Source: Dellaglioa kimchii (GTDB taxonomy: Bacteria > Bacillota > Bacilli > Lactobacillales > Lactobacillaceae). Taken from it: a stretch of 64,000 bases of DNA. How positions within the stretch are numbered: the stretch's first letter is position 1; every line of letters begins with the position of its first letter. The notes beneath the pieces are model-generated. The model was not told where the DNA came from. It did not search any database and saw only the letters and a list, made by a program, of their open reading frames with translations. Below, piece by piece: positions 17,798 to 27,741 of the stretch. Both the position numbers and the translations under genes were made by a program. The stretch covers positions 930,001 to 994,000 of the forward strand of contig NZ_CP170736.1 in assembly GCF_046115505.1 (NCBI RefSeq), given 5' to 3'.

Positions 17798-19033
17798 TTG
17801 TTGACTTCACTAAAATCAACATTTTTTCGTTCTAGACAACCTTGGGAACAAAATTTATTTGTTTTATGGTTTGGTACGTTCATGGCTGGCGTGGCATTTA
17901 GTTTAATCATGCCATTTATGTCACTTTATATTGATACATTAGGTGACTTCACCAAAACCGAATTAAATTTTTATAGCGGCATTACCTATTCTTCTACATT
18001 TTTAATTACCGCCATTGTTTCCCCACTATGGGGTCGTTTAGCTGATCGAAAAGGTCGTAAATTAATGATTCTAAGAGCTTCATTCGGAATGGCCATTGTT
18101 TTAGGCCTGATGGGGCTTGTCAGTAACGTTTACCAATTAATTGCGTTACGTTTATTACAAGGTGTTTTTTCTGGTTACATTAGTAACTCACAGGCACTGA
18201 TTGCAACAGAGACACCCAAGCGGCAAAGTGGTAAAGCGCTCGGTATTTTAGTTACCGGTAGTGTTACGGGTACTTTATTTGGACCACTAATCGGTGGCGC
18301 AATAGCTGGGGTCTTCGGCTACCGTATTACCTTCTTCATTACTGCTGTTATTTTGTTAATTGTTTTCTTACTTAGCTATTTCTTTGTACATGAACATTTT
18401 ACACCTGTTGAAAAAGGTGAAATGCAAACGTCAAAAGAAATTTTCAAGAAATTACATCATCCTAAATTAATTATCGGGATGTTTGTCACTACGTTAATCA
18501 TCCAAGCATCAAATTACTCTATTAGTCCTATTCTAAGCTTATACGTTCGAGAATTACTACATAACGTTGGAAATATTACCTTTATCAGTGGGTGTGTAGC
18601 TTCTATTCCAGGAATAGCGACACTAATTGCTGCGCCTCGTTTAGGAAACTTAGGTGATAAAATTGGGACAGAACGTATTTTAAAAATTGCACTTACTGTC
18701 GCGATTTTCATTTTTATTCCAATGGCATTAGTGACTAATGTTTGGCAACTTGGCGGCTTACGTTTCTTAATTGGAATTACGGATGCCGCAATGTTACCCG
18801 CAGTTCAAACAATTTTAACAAAAAATACACCGGCAGAATTCACAGGTCGAGTGTTCAGTTACAACCAGTCATTCCAAGCCATGGGATCAGTTGTTGGTCC
18901 TATGATTGGATCTACCGTTTCTGGCGTATTTGATTACAAAGGTGTCTTTATTTCTACCGCTATCTTAGTTGGTATTAATCTCATCTGGGTTATCTACGTC
19001 ACAAAAGGGATGTATTCACGAAAAGCTGAATAG
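17798..19033 (+). CDS. MFS multidrug efflux transporter
   Basis: 411 residues with 12 predicted membrane helices; the MFS signature appears as GRLADRKGRKLMI after helix 2 and a related GNLGDKIGTERIL after helix 8. The sequence resembles the PmrA-like drug:H+ antiporter group of Gram-positives. Start TTG 17798 (or the adjacent TTG 17801), with AGGGGG about nine bases upstream. Substrate unknown. Monocistronic. Confidence 0.85.
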   Translation: MLTSLKSTFFRSRQPWEQNLFVLWFGTFMAGVAFSLIMPFMSLYIDTLGDFTKTELNFYSGITYSSTFLITAIVSPLWGRLADRKGRKLMILRASFGMAIVLGLMGLVSNVYQLIALRLLQGVFSGYISNSQALIATETPKRQSGKALGILVTGSVTGTLFGPLIGGAIAGVFGYRITFFITAVILLIVFLLSYFFVHEHFTPVEKGEMQTSKEIFKKLHHPKLIIGMFVTTLIIQASNYSISPILSLYVRELLHNVGNITFISGCVASIPGIATLIAAPRLGNLGDKIGTERILKIALTVAIFIFIPMALVTNVWQLGGLRFLIGITDAAMLPAVQTILTKNTPAEFTGRVFSYNQSFQAMGSVVGPMIGSTVSGVFDYKGVFISTAILVGINLIWVIYVTKGMYSRKAE

Positions 19034-19066
19034 TAACGTTCAATTAGATTGAACGTTACTATTTTT
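19032..19066 (+). terminator. Terminator of the MFS gene
   Basis: Perfect 13-bp stem AGTAACGTTCAAT/ATTGAACGTTACT with a three-base loop followed by T7; it overlaps the stop codon. Confidence 0.9.
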
Positions 19067-19072
19067 TTGTAT

Positions 19073-19107
19073 AAAAAAAGGAAGAAGCTTATTGGCTTCT
19101 TCCTTTT
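19073..19107 (-). terminator. Terminator of rpmE2
   Basis: AAGGAAGAAGC (19078-19088) and GCTTCTTCCTT (19095-19105) with a T-rich minus-strand tail, just after rpmE2. Confidence 0.85.
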
Positions 19108-19118
19108 CGAAATAGTTC

Positions 19119-19382
19119 TTATTTTGCAGCGTTTGCGTCTGTAAGACCATATTTCTTGTTGAAACGATCCACACGGCCATCGGCTTGAGTGAATTTTTGA
19201 CGTCCAGTATAGAATGGATGTGAATCCGATGAAATTTCGACACGAATCAATGGGTATGATTTGCCATCTTCCATTTCAATTGTTTCTTCTGAATGTTTTG
19301 TTGAACCTGAGATAAATTTGTAACCTGAAGTAGTATCCATAAATACAACTTCATGGTAATCTGGATGGATTTCTTTTTTCAT
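19119..19382 (-). CDS. rpmE2: Ribosomal protein L31 type B
   Basis: 87-residue L31 of the zinc-free (C-minus) type: it lacks the CxxC pair and has the insertion typical of type B. MKKEIHPDYHEVVFMDT is the family N-terminus. Located downstream of rho, as in many Firmicutes. A small hairpin in the leader (CTAATTC/GGATTAG, 19403-19426) just before the ribosome site could take part in autoregulation; that is inference. Confidence 0.96.
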   Translation of the reverse strand: MKKEIHPDYHEVVFMDTTSGYKFISGSTKHSEETIEMEDGKSYPLIRVEISSDSHPFYTGRQKFTQADGRVDRFNKKYGLTDANAAK

Positions 19383-19488
19383 AAGTAAGTACTCTCCTTT
19401 GCCCTAATCCATCTGCTGAATTAGAGTTATTCTTTATATTACAACATGCACAATCTTATCACGAATTAACTCGTTTTACAATTAAATT

Positions 19489-20754
19489 TTATTTACTTGT
19501 TTTTGTTAACTCTTTTAAAAATTCAGCATTATTTTTTGTTTTCTTCATTTTTTGGATAACACGTTCCGTAGCGCCTAGTGAATCGCCTGTCATCATCTTT
19601 CGAATCTGCCATAGTTCTTCAATTGTTTGTTTAGATAATAACAATTCCTCTTTACGTGTGCTTGATTTTTTCAAATCAACAGCAGGGAAGATACGACGTT
19701 CAGCAAGCTCTCTTGAAAGCTGTAATTCCATATTACCGGTTCCTTTGAACTCTTCATAAATCACATCATCCATTCGGCTACCTGTATCAACTAAAGCAGT
19801 TCCTAGTATCGTCAAGCTGCCACCTTCTTCAATATTACGTGCAGCACCGAAGAATTTTTTAGGTCGATAAAATGCTGCTGGATCAATCCCACCTGATAAC
19901 GTTCGACCACTTGGCGGAATCGTTAGATTATATGCTCTAGCCAATCGAGTAACTGAATCCATTAAAATAACAACATCTTGCTTATCTTCAACTAATCGCA
20001 TTGCACGTTCTAAAACAAGTTCAGAAACACGCGCATGGTTCTCTGGTTGTTGATCGAATGTTGACGATACAACATCACCTTTAATTGATCGTTCTAAATC
20101 AGTCACTTCTTCAGGTCGTTCATCAATTAATAATACGATTAATTTTACATCGGGATGGTTTTCTGCGATTCCTTGAGCAATCTCTTTAAGTAAAGTTGTT
20201 TTCCCAGCTTTAGGCGGTGCCACGATTAAACCACGTTGTCCAAATCCAATAGGAGCAAATAAATCAGTTAATCTCGTTGAAAGATTTTGACTGGTTGTTT
20301 CTAAAGTTAATTGTCGATTAGGATATAAAGGCGTCAGTGCAGGAAAATGTGGACGTTCCTTTGCTTCTTCCGGATTTTTACCATTAACTGTATCAACGTG
20401 CATTAACCCATAATAACGTTCATTAGGCTTTGGTGGCCGTGCTTTACCTCCGACTAAATCCCCATTTCTTAAATTAAATCGTTTAATTTGTGAGGCAGAA
20501 ATATAAATGTCCTCTTGTGATGGGCCATAGTTAATTGGACGCAAAAAACCGAACCCATCCTGATTAGGAACAATGTCTAAGACACCTTCCATCAAAATGA
20601 ATCCTTGTTGTTTTGCTTGAGCCCTTAGAATCGCTAAAGACAATTCTTTTTTATTCATTTGGCTATAATATTGTATTTTATATTCTTGGGCATAGCCGTA
20701 AATTTCTTTAAGCGTCTTATCTTTTAATTCACCCATTGTTAAGAAGTCGCTCAT
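19489..20754 (-). CDS. rho: Transcription termination factor Rho
   Basis: 421-residue hexameric RNA helicase. N-terminal Rho-N helices, then the cold-shock-like RNA-binding domain GFLRPINYGPSQEDIYIS, Walker A APPKAGKTTLL near residue 180, Walker B VVILMDSVTRLARA, and the R-loop/Q-loop region GGIDPAAFYRPKKFFGAARN. Compact form without long insertions. Lies eight bases after murA2 and before rpmE2, the conserved murA2-rho-rpmE2 order. Confidence 0.96.
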   Translation of the reverse strand: MSDFLTMGELKDKTLKEIYGYAQEYKIQYYSQMNKKELSLAILRAQAKQQGFILMEGVLDIVPNQDGFGFLRPINYGPSQEDIYISASQIKRFNLRNGDLVGGKARPPKPNERYYGLMHVDTVNGKNPEEAKERPHFPALTPLYPNRQLTLETTSQNLSTRLTDLFAPIGFGQRGLIVAPPKAGKTTLLKEIAQGIAENHPDVKLIVLLIDERPEEVTDLERSIKGDVVSSTFDQQPENHARVSELVLERAMRLVEDKQDVVILMDSVTRLARAYNLTIPPSGRTLSGGIDPAAFYRPKKFFGAARNIEEGGSLTILGTALVDTGSRMDDVIYEEFKGTGNMELQLSRELAERRIFPAVDLKKSSTRKEELLLSKQTIEELWQIRKMMTGDSLGATERVIQKMKKTKNNAEFLKELTKTSK

Positions 20755-20762
20755 TTAATCAC

Positions 20763-22028
20763 CTAATCTTCATCAATAATTTCTACATCAGCAGATAAAT
20801 TTGTCATTTTTTGTACAACGCAATCATAACCACGTAAAATATTATCGGCTTTTTCAATGACAGTCGTTCCATTAGTCATCAAAGCAACTTCAAGTAATGC
20901 AGCACCTGCACGAATTTCATCTGCATAAACAGTTTGCCCCGTTAATTCAGTTGATTGGTTGATTCGAATAATGCCATCTTTCGATTCAATCTTAACGCCC
21001 ATTCGTTGCATTTCTGGAATGTGTTTAATCCGTTCAGGATAAAGCGTATCAATAATACGGCTCTCACCTGTGGCCTTGAGCATAACGGCAGTAATAGGTT
21101 GTTGCAAGTCAGTTGCAAACCCAGGATATGGTGAAGTTGTCACTTCAATTGGGATAATTTTATCGCCACCAGGAACAAAAATACTATCTTCGTTCACTTG
21201 GAAAGTAACACCCATTTCGCTAAGTTTAGCTAAAAATGAATCTAAATGTTCAGTAATAACATTCTTAATTAAAACACCCTCACCCATTGCAGCAGCAAGT
21301 GAGATATAAGTACCAGCTTCAATACGATCTGGAATAATCGTATGCGTATTAACAGCTTTTAAACTATCAACACCTTGTATTCTGATTTCACCAGTCCCCG
21401 CACCACGAATATGAGCACCCATATTATTCAAGAATGTTGCAATATCAATGATTTCAGGTTCTTTTGCAGCATTTTCAATGATTGTGGTTCCTTTTGCACG
21501 GACAGCAGCCAATAAAATGTTAATTGTTGCGCCCACTGAAACAAGGTCCATAAAAATACGGGCTCCCTTTAATCCTTCAGGGCCACTCGTAATAATCACA
21601 GCGTCTTCTTCTTCGATAACTTCAGCGCCAAGAGCTTTAAATCCCTTGATGTGTTGATCAATCGGACGTGGTCCAATATTATCACCACCAGGAAATCCAA
21701 CAACTGCACGACCGAATCGACCTAATAAGGCACCCATAAAGTAATAAGAAGCTCTTAAACTTTTAATGGCACCACCAGGTAAAGGTTCATCCTTAATCAT
21801 TGTAGGATCTACCATTAAGTTACCGGCATTAAATTCAGACTTAACATTCATTTGATCTAAAATTTTCATTAAATTATGTACATCTAAAATATCGGGGACA
21901 CTGTCAAAATGCACAGGTGTATCCGCAAGAATAGCTGCAGGAATCAATGCCACAGTACTATTCTTAGCACCACCGATTATTACTTCGCCAGACAGTTTTT
22001 TACCGCCTCTAATAATCATCTTTTTCAT
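20763..22028 (-). CDS. murA2: UDP-GlcNAc 1-carboxyvinyltransferase, MurA2/MurZ paralogue with Asp in place of the fosfomycin Cys
   Basis: 421-residue enolpyruvyl transferase for the first committed step of peptidoglycan synthesis. Lys22 lies in GGAKNSTVAL. The mobile active-site loop, usually GGCAIGPRP with the Cys that fosfomycin alkylates, reads FPGGDNIGPRPIDQH; Asp116 (codon 21681-21683, GAT) takes the Cys place. Cys-to-Asp variants occur naturally in mycobacteria and chlamydiae and remain active while being fosfomycin insensitive. Eight bases before rho. A second murA elsewhere in the genome is likely but not in this window. Confidence 0.92.
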   Translation of the reverse strand: MKKMIIRGGKKLSGEVIIGGAKNSTVALIPAAILADTPVHFDSVPDILDVHNLMKILDQMNVKSEFNAGNLMVDPTMIKDEPLPGGAIKSLRASYYFMGALLGRFGRAVVGFPGGDNIGPRPIDQHIKGFKALGAEVIEEEDAVIITSGPEGLKGARIFMDLVSVGATINILLAAVRAKGTTIIENAAKEPEIIDIATFLNNMGAHIRGAGTGEIRIQGVDSLKAVNTHTIIPDRIEAGTYISLAAAMGEGVLIKNVITEHLDSFLAKLSEMGVTFQVNEDSIFVPGGDKIIPIEVTTSPYPGFATDLQQPITAVMLKATGESRIIDTLYPERIKHIPEMQRMGVKIESKDGIIRINQSTELTGQTVYADEIRAGAALLEVALMTNGTTVIEKADNILRGYDCVVQKMTNLSADVEIIDED

Positions 22029-22151
22029 TTATTATTTCCTCACTTAAAGTGCTTTCATAAATTGATTATAACTATATTAATAGTAAAGAAAAAGTTCACG
22101 AAATACAATAGATATTCGCCACTTTATCCAAATATACAATCTTGCCTGATA

Positions 22152-23030
22152 CTATTTTAATAATTGAGCCATATCAGCTGGGAGTTCTGATTCAAAAGCT
22201 AATTTTTTACCCGTAAATGGATCTTCAAAGCTTAATTTAGCAGCATGCAATGCCTGTCTATCAATACCTTTGTCCATTGGGCCATCATATAACGCATCCC
22301 CAACCAAAGCATGATGGATAAAATCAAAATGTACACGAATTTGGTGTGTTCGGCCCGTAACTAACTTCACATCAACTAATGTATAGTCTGGAAATCTCGT
22401 TACAACTTTATAAGTTGTTTCTGAGGCTTTTCCTTCAGCCATAACAGAACGACGAATTTCGCCTTCCTTTTTACCAATTGGTTCTTTAATGTCTCCTTGG
22501 TCACTTTTAACGTCACCTGCAACAATGGCTAAGTATGATTTTTCTAACTGACCATTACTTAATTGAGCAGCAATCAAGCTATGTGCAAATCCATGCTTAG
22601 CTAATAAAACAAGCCCACTTGTAAAACGGTCCAAACGCGTAATAACATGTGGTACCAAACTACTTGAATGAGTTGCAATCAAATGACCTTTAACACGGTT
22701 AACTAATGTTGTATCTTCATTAGATGGGCCTGGAACGGTTACCATTCCTGCTGGTTTATCGACTACTAACCAGTTTTCATCTTCAAAGACGATATTTAAT
22801 GGTTCATCACTTGCATGGATGGCATCGTTATCTGGTTCTTCTGGCAACGTCAAAATAACTTCATCACCATCAATCAGTTGATAATCCCAATATTCATTCT
22901 TTTTATTAACTCGAACTTGTCCCTCACCTTGTTTAATTCTGGCGATTAATCGTTTACTAACGCCAACCTCAATTAAAAATTTTTTTAAACTAATTGTGCC
23001 TTCACCATTGTTTGTTAGCGTAAATTGCAT
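22152..23030 (-). CDS. RluD-family RNA pseudouridine synthase
   Basis: About 292 residues. The start was moved to ATG 23030 (MQFTLTNNG), eight bases after AAGGA; the upstream in-frame ATG lacks a site. N-terminal S4-like RNA-binding segment (SLKKFLIEVGVSKRLIARI), then the catalytic domain with the Asp in VITRLDRFTSGL and GRTHQIRVHFDFIHHALVGD. Family enzymes modify uridines in 23S rRNA or tRNA; the exact target is not evident, and the paralogues cannot be told apart from sequence alone. Confidence 0.88.
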   Translation of the reverse strand: MQFTLTNNGEGTISLKKFLIEVGVSKRLIARIKQGEGQVRVNKKNEYWDYQLIDGDEVILTLPEEPDNDAIHASDEPLNIVFEDENWLVVDKPAGMVTVPGPSNEDTTLVNRVKGHLIATHSSSLVPHVITRLDRFTSGLVLLAKHGFAHSLIAAQLSNGQLEKSYLAIVAGDVKSDQGDIKEPIGKKEGEIRRSVMAEGKASETTYKVVTRFPDYTLVDVKLVTGRTHQIRVHFDFIHHALVGDALYDGPMDKGIDRQALHAAKLSFEDPFTGKKLAFESELPADMAQLLK

Positions 23031-23092
23031 GTCATTATCCTTCATTTCTCGTCATAACGTTTATTCTCTATCTTATCACACTTAGTAGCCTA

Positions 23093-23138
23093 TAAAAAAA
23101 GACGATTATAATTGTTAAATTATAATCGTCCTTTTTTA
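23093..23138. terminator. Strong terminator between the Mga-like regulator and the pseudouridine synthase
   Basis: GACGATTATAATT (23101-23113), a GTTA loop and AATTATAATCGTC (23118-23130), with A7 before and T6 after; functional for leftward transcription from the regulator gene. Confidence 0.85.
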
Positions 23139-23287
23139 TTTTGTAATAAATAAATGTTTGCCCGATTCGATACTGTTTAATACTTCAAAAGAAATCCCCC
23201 ACGAATATCTCTTGTTAGTTCTCTATAATATAGAGTATACCGAATGATTCATGGGTTGTACTATCAAAAAAAAATATAGAAACATTT

Positions 23288-24769
23288 TTACTGATAGTGT
23301 TTTCTATTCACGTTTAATAGTCTTTTCCCTATCTCCGGCGTATCGTTATCAAGTCCTAGTGCGGTAATAATATATTTATCAAATGCATTGTTTTTATAAT
23401 TTTTATTCATAAAATTAGTGACCACCATATCATATCGTTGGCTAGAATCATAAATACTGACATTAACCCGTAAATTAACGTTCAAATCTTGACTCGTATT
23501 TCTGACAAATAATTCTTTAATTCGCTCGTTCGCATTTAGATCAACACCAACCGTTAACATGGTTTCTTTTTCTAATAATCTAGCACTAAAAATCTCAACC
23601 ATTTTATCAATAAAGGGTTGTCGGTACTGCTTATAGAAATCAGACCAATTCTTAGCTAACAACGGACTATCAATTAATTCATCCATTGCAATCTCAACAT
23701 GACGTCGAACTAAATGATTTGAATATTTTTTTCGATAACTATTCATCATATAAGTTCCCACAGCATCCATCGTTCCATGAAAACAAAATGCTTCAGTACA
23801 AATCGGGTACAATGATTCACTGACATTTTCACCAACAATTTTAACATCTAATTTAGATTCAAATCCTTGTTCCAAATATTCAACAGCTTGTTGAAGTCTA
23901 GTGTTATTCGCGCGATTAATTGCAATAAAATCACGAGACAGATAGGCACTTGAAGGAACTGAAACAAAAGCGGTTGTCCAAGCATACAACAAGGTACTCT
24001 CAAAATGGAAATCAATTTTATTTGAAAATTTAACATAAATATCGTGCATCTTTTCTTCAACCTGATTAAATAGTGAATTATTTGCAACCATATCTGCTAA
24101 ATCATCAGAAATCACCCAATTATCGCGATCTTTTCGCATCATCCGGTGAACGCTAACTTTCATCCAAATTTTGGTCCTCATTAAATTACTATCGTTCACA
24201 TTAAAATCAAAATACTTTTCAAATACCTTAATGTACTCTAGAATAACGCCTGCTTCTATCGTATCATCGTAATTAAAATCTGTTGCTAAAAATAGTGAAT
24301 AGTAAAAAAATCTAATTTGTAATTCAGAGCCGACTAATTCGCCATGTGCAATTTTAATCTGAAATTCAGCCAATAAATTATTAAGTTGCTTAATTCTTCT
24401 GAAAATAGATGATTCGCTAACATTTAAACTAAGACTTAAATTTTCAATACTGCTATTTTCATCATGATAGAATGCCATTAAAATTTGGTAATTAATAGAA
24501 TTTTTTACATAACGGTAAACAGTTTCGTAAAAATTAATCTTACCTTTACCTACGAATTGAACGTTATTCTTTTTTATGATCATATAAGGTTCATCACCTG
24601 AATTGAATTCGTCATCCAATTGTTCTAACGCAACCCGTAAGGCTGTATTTGAAACATTTAAACGATCACAGATTACTTTTCTTGATAACCCATGTTCATT
24701 TAATGATAACAATTCAATAATTTCACATATTAAAAACTCTTGTCGATCTAGGATATCTTTTTTGTACAT
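23288..24769 (-). CDS. Mga-like transcriptional regulator (paralogue 1)
   Basis: 493 residues beginning MYKKDILDRQEFL. Two N-terminal helix-turn-helix segments (about residues 10-60, LSRKVICDRLNVSNTALRVAL, and 105-135, LSLNVSESSIFRRIKQLN), then a long PRD-like helical middle and a C-terminal EIIB-like region, the layout of the Mga/AtxA virulence-regulator class. About two thirds identical in the N-terminal part to the gene at 38601-40088. No target gene is adjacent; surface-protein genes such as the adhesin at 52869-57809 are the usual Mga targets. Possible phosphorylation by the PTS is inferred from family, not seen. Confidence 0.78.
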   Translation of the reverse strand: MYKKDILDRQEFLICEIIELLSLNEHGLSRKVICDRLNVSNTALRVALEQLDDEFNSGDEPYMIIKKNNVQFVGKGKINFYETVYRYVKNSINYQILMAFYHDENSSIENLSLSLNVSESSIFRRIKQLNNLLAEFQIKIAHGELVGSELQIRFFYYSLFLATDFNYDDTIEAGVILEYIKVFEKYFDFNVNDSNLMRTKIWMKVSVHRMMRKDRDNWVISDDLADMVANNSLFNQVEEKMHDIYVKFSNKIDFHFESTLLYAWTTAFVSVPSSAYLSRDFIAINRANNTRLQQAVEYLEQGFESKLDVKIVGENVSESLYPICTEAFCFHGTMDAVGTYMMNSYRKKYSNHLVRRHVEIAMDELIDSPLLAKNWSDFYKQYRQPFIDKMVEIFSARLLEKETMLTVGVDLNANERIKELFVRNTSQDLNVNLRVNVSIYDSSQRYDMVVTNFMNKNYKNNAFDKYIITALGLDNDTPEIGKRLLNVNRKHYQ

Positions 24770-24902
24770 CTATTCCTCCGAGAATTCTCATAGCTATCAG
24801 CATGTCAACTTTAGTAAGAATATTATATATTTTATTTTAACACAAAACATTAAAAAGAGAATTTTCTAACACTATCTTAACAATTATTGCTAATTCCTAA
24901 AT

Positions 24903-24936
24903 AAAAAAGATTAACTTAAAGAAGTTAATCTTTTTA
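24903..24936 (-). terminator. Terminator of galK-galT
   Basis: AAGATTAACTT/AAGTTAATCTT with an AAAG loop and T run on the minus strand, immediately after galT. Confidence 0.85.
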
Positions 24937-24939
24937 CGT

Positions 24940-26424
24940 TTAAACTTGTTTAATAAACTTAACGAATGCTTGTTGACCGTGGTTATCTTGTTTATAAACC
25001 CCAGCATCTTCAAGGACACGCATAAAGACTTTTCCAACTTCGTTTTGTACAAGCTCACTAACAGTCTCTTTAGAAATCATCGAATTATCACGCTTGATTT
25101 CATCAGCCCAAGTTTTATGATAAGCTGCCATATCATTTGGTTGATCTGTTAGATACTTCTCAACCTCTGTTATTTCAGTTTTCAAACGAGGTGGTAAAAT
25201 AGCCAATCCCATAACTTCAATCAAGCCAATGTTTTCTTTTTTAATGTGTTGAACATCAGCATGTGGATGATAAATACCATCTGGAAATTCATCCGATGTC
25301 TGATTATCTCGCAAAACTAAATCCAATTCATAACGACCATCACGCATTCGAGAAATTGGCGTCACCGTATGGTGCGGTGTCCCGTCAGCATCCTTTGCCA
25401 AAATTTGCGCATCGGCATCACTATATTCTTGCCAAGACGTTAAAATTTTTGCTGCTAGATCAGCTAATCGTTCTGCATTTTCACCATTTAAACGTATGAC
25501 TGACATAGGCCAATTCACAATACCTGCTTGAATGTCATCAAATCCTGAAAATTGCATTGTTTGACTCATTTCTGCCTTTGCCATTGGAAAATCATGACGT
25601 CCACCTTGGTAGTGTTCATGCGTTAAAATTGAGCCACCTACAATTGGTAAATCTGCATTACTTCCCGCAAAATAACCCGGGAATTTTTTAACAATTTGGA
25701 GTAAATCTGAAAATGTCGTTTTATTAATTACCATAGGTTCATGCTTTTCATCTAAGAAAATTGAATGTTCATTGAAGTAAGCATAAGGGGAATATTGAAA
25801 GCCCCATGTTGCATCCCCCAAATCAAACCGTATAATCCGATGATTACGACGAGCTGGGAAATCAAGTCTGCCAGCATAGCCTTCATTTTCCATACATAAT
25901 TGGCATTTAGGGTAACCCGTTTGTTTCATTGTTTTAGCTAAAGCAATTTGCTTTGGATCCTTTTCAGGTTTAGATAAATTAATGGTGATTTCTAAGTCAC
26001 CATAATTTGTTGGTACCTGATAAGCAATGTTTTTCGCAATAGCTGCAACTTTGATGTAGTCGTTAGCCTGACTTAATTCATAAAAATAAGCCAAAGCTTT
26101 CTCTGGGTCGTTTGCATATAAATCCCAGAAATGTTTATTCACGTGACTTGGAATTGGTGTGACTAGATCCATTAATTTAGCACCAAGAATATCTTGCTCC
26201 GCGATTAGAGCACTGATTTTCTCGTTTTTAATTGCTAAATTAAGTAATTCATCTTTAACAGCAATTATCGTGTCAGTGACTGGTTCAGTCACTTCTATCT
26301 CTGATTCACCAACCAAATCTAAAACGACGTTTACTAAATAAATTTTATCATCTGACGAATAAGTCGTTGGATCAAACTGAATAACTTTATCGACGAATTT
26401 TGAAATTAATTGTTTAGAATCCAT
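24940..26424 (-). CDS. galT: UDP-glucose--hexose-1-phosphate uridylyltransferase, Firmicutes type (GalT2)
   Basis: 494-residue Leloir-pathway enzyme exchanging UMP between UDP-glucose and galactose-1-phosphate. It belongs to the longer GalT class of Firmicutes: CQLCMENEGYAGR region, ARRNHRIIRF and the catalytic histidine motif GGSILTHEHYQGG. It follows galK by 24 bases. galE and galM are not in the window. Expression should follow galK from the promoter at 27647-27675. Confidence 0.95.
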   Translation of the reverse strand: MDSKQLISKFVDKVIQFDPTTYSSDDKIYLVNVVLDLVGESEIEVTEPVTDTIIAVKDELLNLAIKNEKISALIAEQDILGAKLMDLVTPIPSHVNKHFWDLYANDPEKALAYFYELSQANDYIKVAAIAKNIAYQVPTNYGDLEITINLSKPEKDPKQIALAKTMKQTGYPKCQLCMENEGYAGRLDFPARRNHRIIRFDLGDATWGFQYSPYAYFNEHSIFLDEKHEPMVINKTTFSDLLQIVKKFPGYFAGSNADLPIVGGSILTHEHYQGGRHDFPMAKAEMSQTMQFSGFDDIQAGIVNWPMSVIRLNGENAERLADLAAKILTSWQEYSDADAQILAKDADGTPHHTVTPISRMRDGRYELDLVLRDNQTSDEFPDGIYHPHADVQHIKKENIGLIEVMGLAILPPRLKTEITEVEKYLTDQPNDMAAYHKTWADEIKRDNSMISKETVSELVQNEVGKVFMRVLEDAGVYKQDNHGQQAFVKFIKQV

Positions 26425-26448
26425 GTTTTTCCCTCTATCTCTTTATGC

Positions 26449-27615
26449 TTAATCTAATTTTTTAGCGCCATCAGCAATTTCTGCTAAATAGAAACTTGGT
26501 GCATAACCGATTTTTTCTTCGTAGATACGGCCCACTTCATTTTCAAATGCGTCAACTTTATCTTTAGCAACAATGGCAATCGCACAACCACCAAAACCGG
26601 CACCAGTCATTCGAGCACCTAGTACTCCTGGTTGTTCCCATGCTGTTTCAACAAGTGTATCAAGTTCAATACCCGTTACTTCATAATCAAATTGTAATGA
26701 AACATGTGAAGCATTAACTAATTTACCGAAACGTACTAAATCTTCATTTTTCAAAGCTTCTTGAGCCATAATCGTCCGTTGGTTTTCTGAAACTGCATGA
26801 CGCGCACGTTTTAGAAGGTTTTCTTTTTGGATTAAATATGTTTGTAAATCAAAGCTAGCATTGTCCAAGTCACCTAATGATTTAATGTCATTTTTTTCTT
26901 GTAATAATGCTAATGCTGCTTCACATTCACTACGTCGTTCATTGTATTTAGAATCTGCTAATTCGCGACGTTTATTTGTATTCATAATAATAATAACGTT
27001 GTCTTTTAAATCAATTGGTACTAAATCGTAATCTAGTGTGTTCGTATCCAATAAAATGGCGTGGTTTGCTTTACTCATACCAACTGCAAATTGATCCATA
27101 ATTCCTGAATTAACACCGATAAATTTATTTTCTACCATGACACCTGTTTTAACAAGATCAACACGATCAATGTCTAAATTAAATTGATCTTCTAAAATAA
27201 CACCCATCAATAATTCAATTGATGCAGATGATGATAAGCCAGCACCATTGGGAATGTTACCTTCAAGTAAAATATCTAATCCTTTATCAATAACATAACC
27301 TTGTTCTTTCAAGTAAACAATCATCCCTTTTGGATAATTAGCCCAGTTATGTTCTTTTTGATATGATAAATCACTTAAATCAAATGAGACAACACCATTA
27401 TCTTTAAAGTTATTTGACATGATATTAATTGTTGTATCATCGCGTTTTGTTGCAGCTGCATATGTGCCCAATGTAATTGCTGTTGGGAAAACATGTCCAC
27501 CATTGTAATCAGTATGTTCCCCAATTAAGTTGATACGACCTGGTGAGAAGTAACTTGCATTTGCGTCCACACCGTAAACATCTTTAAATTCGCTCTTTAA
27601 TTCATTAATTTTCAT
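26449..27615 (-). CDS. galK: Galactokinase
   Basis: 388-residue GHMP kinase that phosphorylates galactose at C1. The start was moved to ATG 27615 (MKINELKSEF), behind GGAGG; the longer frame is 11 residues and lacks a site. Substrate motif GRINLIGEHTDYNGG at residues 27-41, ATP loop GAGLSSSAS, catalytic Asp in SGIMDQFAVG, and C-terminal MTGAGFGGCAI. First gene of galKT, divergent from the LacI-family regulator. Confidence 0.96.
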   Translation of the reverse strand: MKINELKSEFKDVYGVDANASYFSPGRINLIGEHTDYNGGHVFPTAITLGTYAAATKRDDTTINIMSNNFKDNGVVSFDLSDLSYQKEHNWANYPKGMIVYLKEQGYVIDKGLDILLEGNIPNGAGLSSSASIELLMGVILEDQFNLDIDRVDLVKTGVMVENKFIGVNSGIMDQFAVGMSKANHAILLDTNTLDYDLVPIDLKDNVIIIMNTNKRRELADSKYNERRSECEAALALLQEKNDIKSLGDLDNASFDLQTYLIQKENLLKRARHAVSENQRTIMAQEALKNEDLVRFGKLVNASHVSLQFDYEVTGIELDTLVETAWEQPGVLGARMTGAGFGGCAIAIVAKDKVDAFENEVGRIYEEKIGYAPSFYLAEIADGAKKLD

Positions 27616-27633
27616 TATATTTTCCTCCAATTT

Positions 27634-27647
27634 ATTAACCGCTTTCA
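27634..27647 (-). promoter_or_regulatory. Putative cre (CcpA) site before galK
   Basis: Minus-strand TGAAAGCGGTTAAT matches the cre consensus TGWAANCGNTNWCA except the last two bases. It directly follows the galK -10, a position where CcpA would block transcription when glucose is present. Confidence 0.5.
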
Positions 27648-27675
27648 TTTTACTAAATATTTACTAAAATTACAA
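27647..27675 (-). promoter_or_regulatory. galKT promoter with TTTAGTAAA direct repeats
   Basis: Minus strand: -35 TTGTAA (27670-27675), 17-bp spacer, -10 TAAAAT (27647-27652). The spacer and -10 are made of two direct copies of TTTAGTAAA, a good candidate for the binding site of the divergently encoded LacI-type regulator. Confidence 0.55.
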
Positions 27676-27741
27676 TCTTTTTACGACATTCTTTTTATTA
27701 TGGTAAACTGATACACATAACCAATCAATCAGGAGGTAGTC

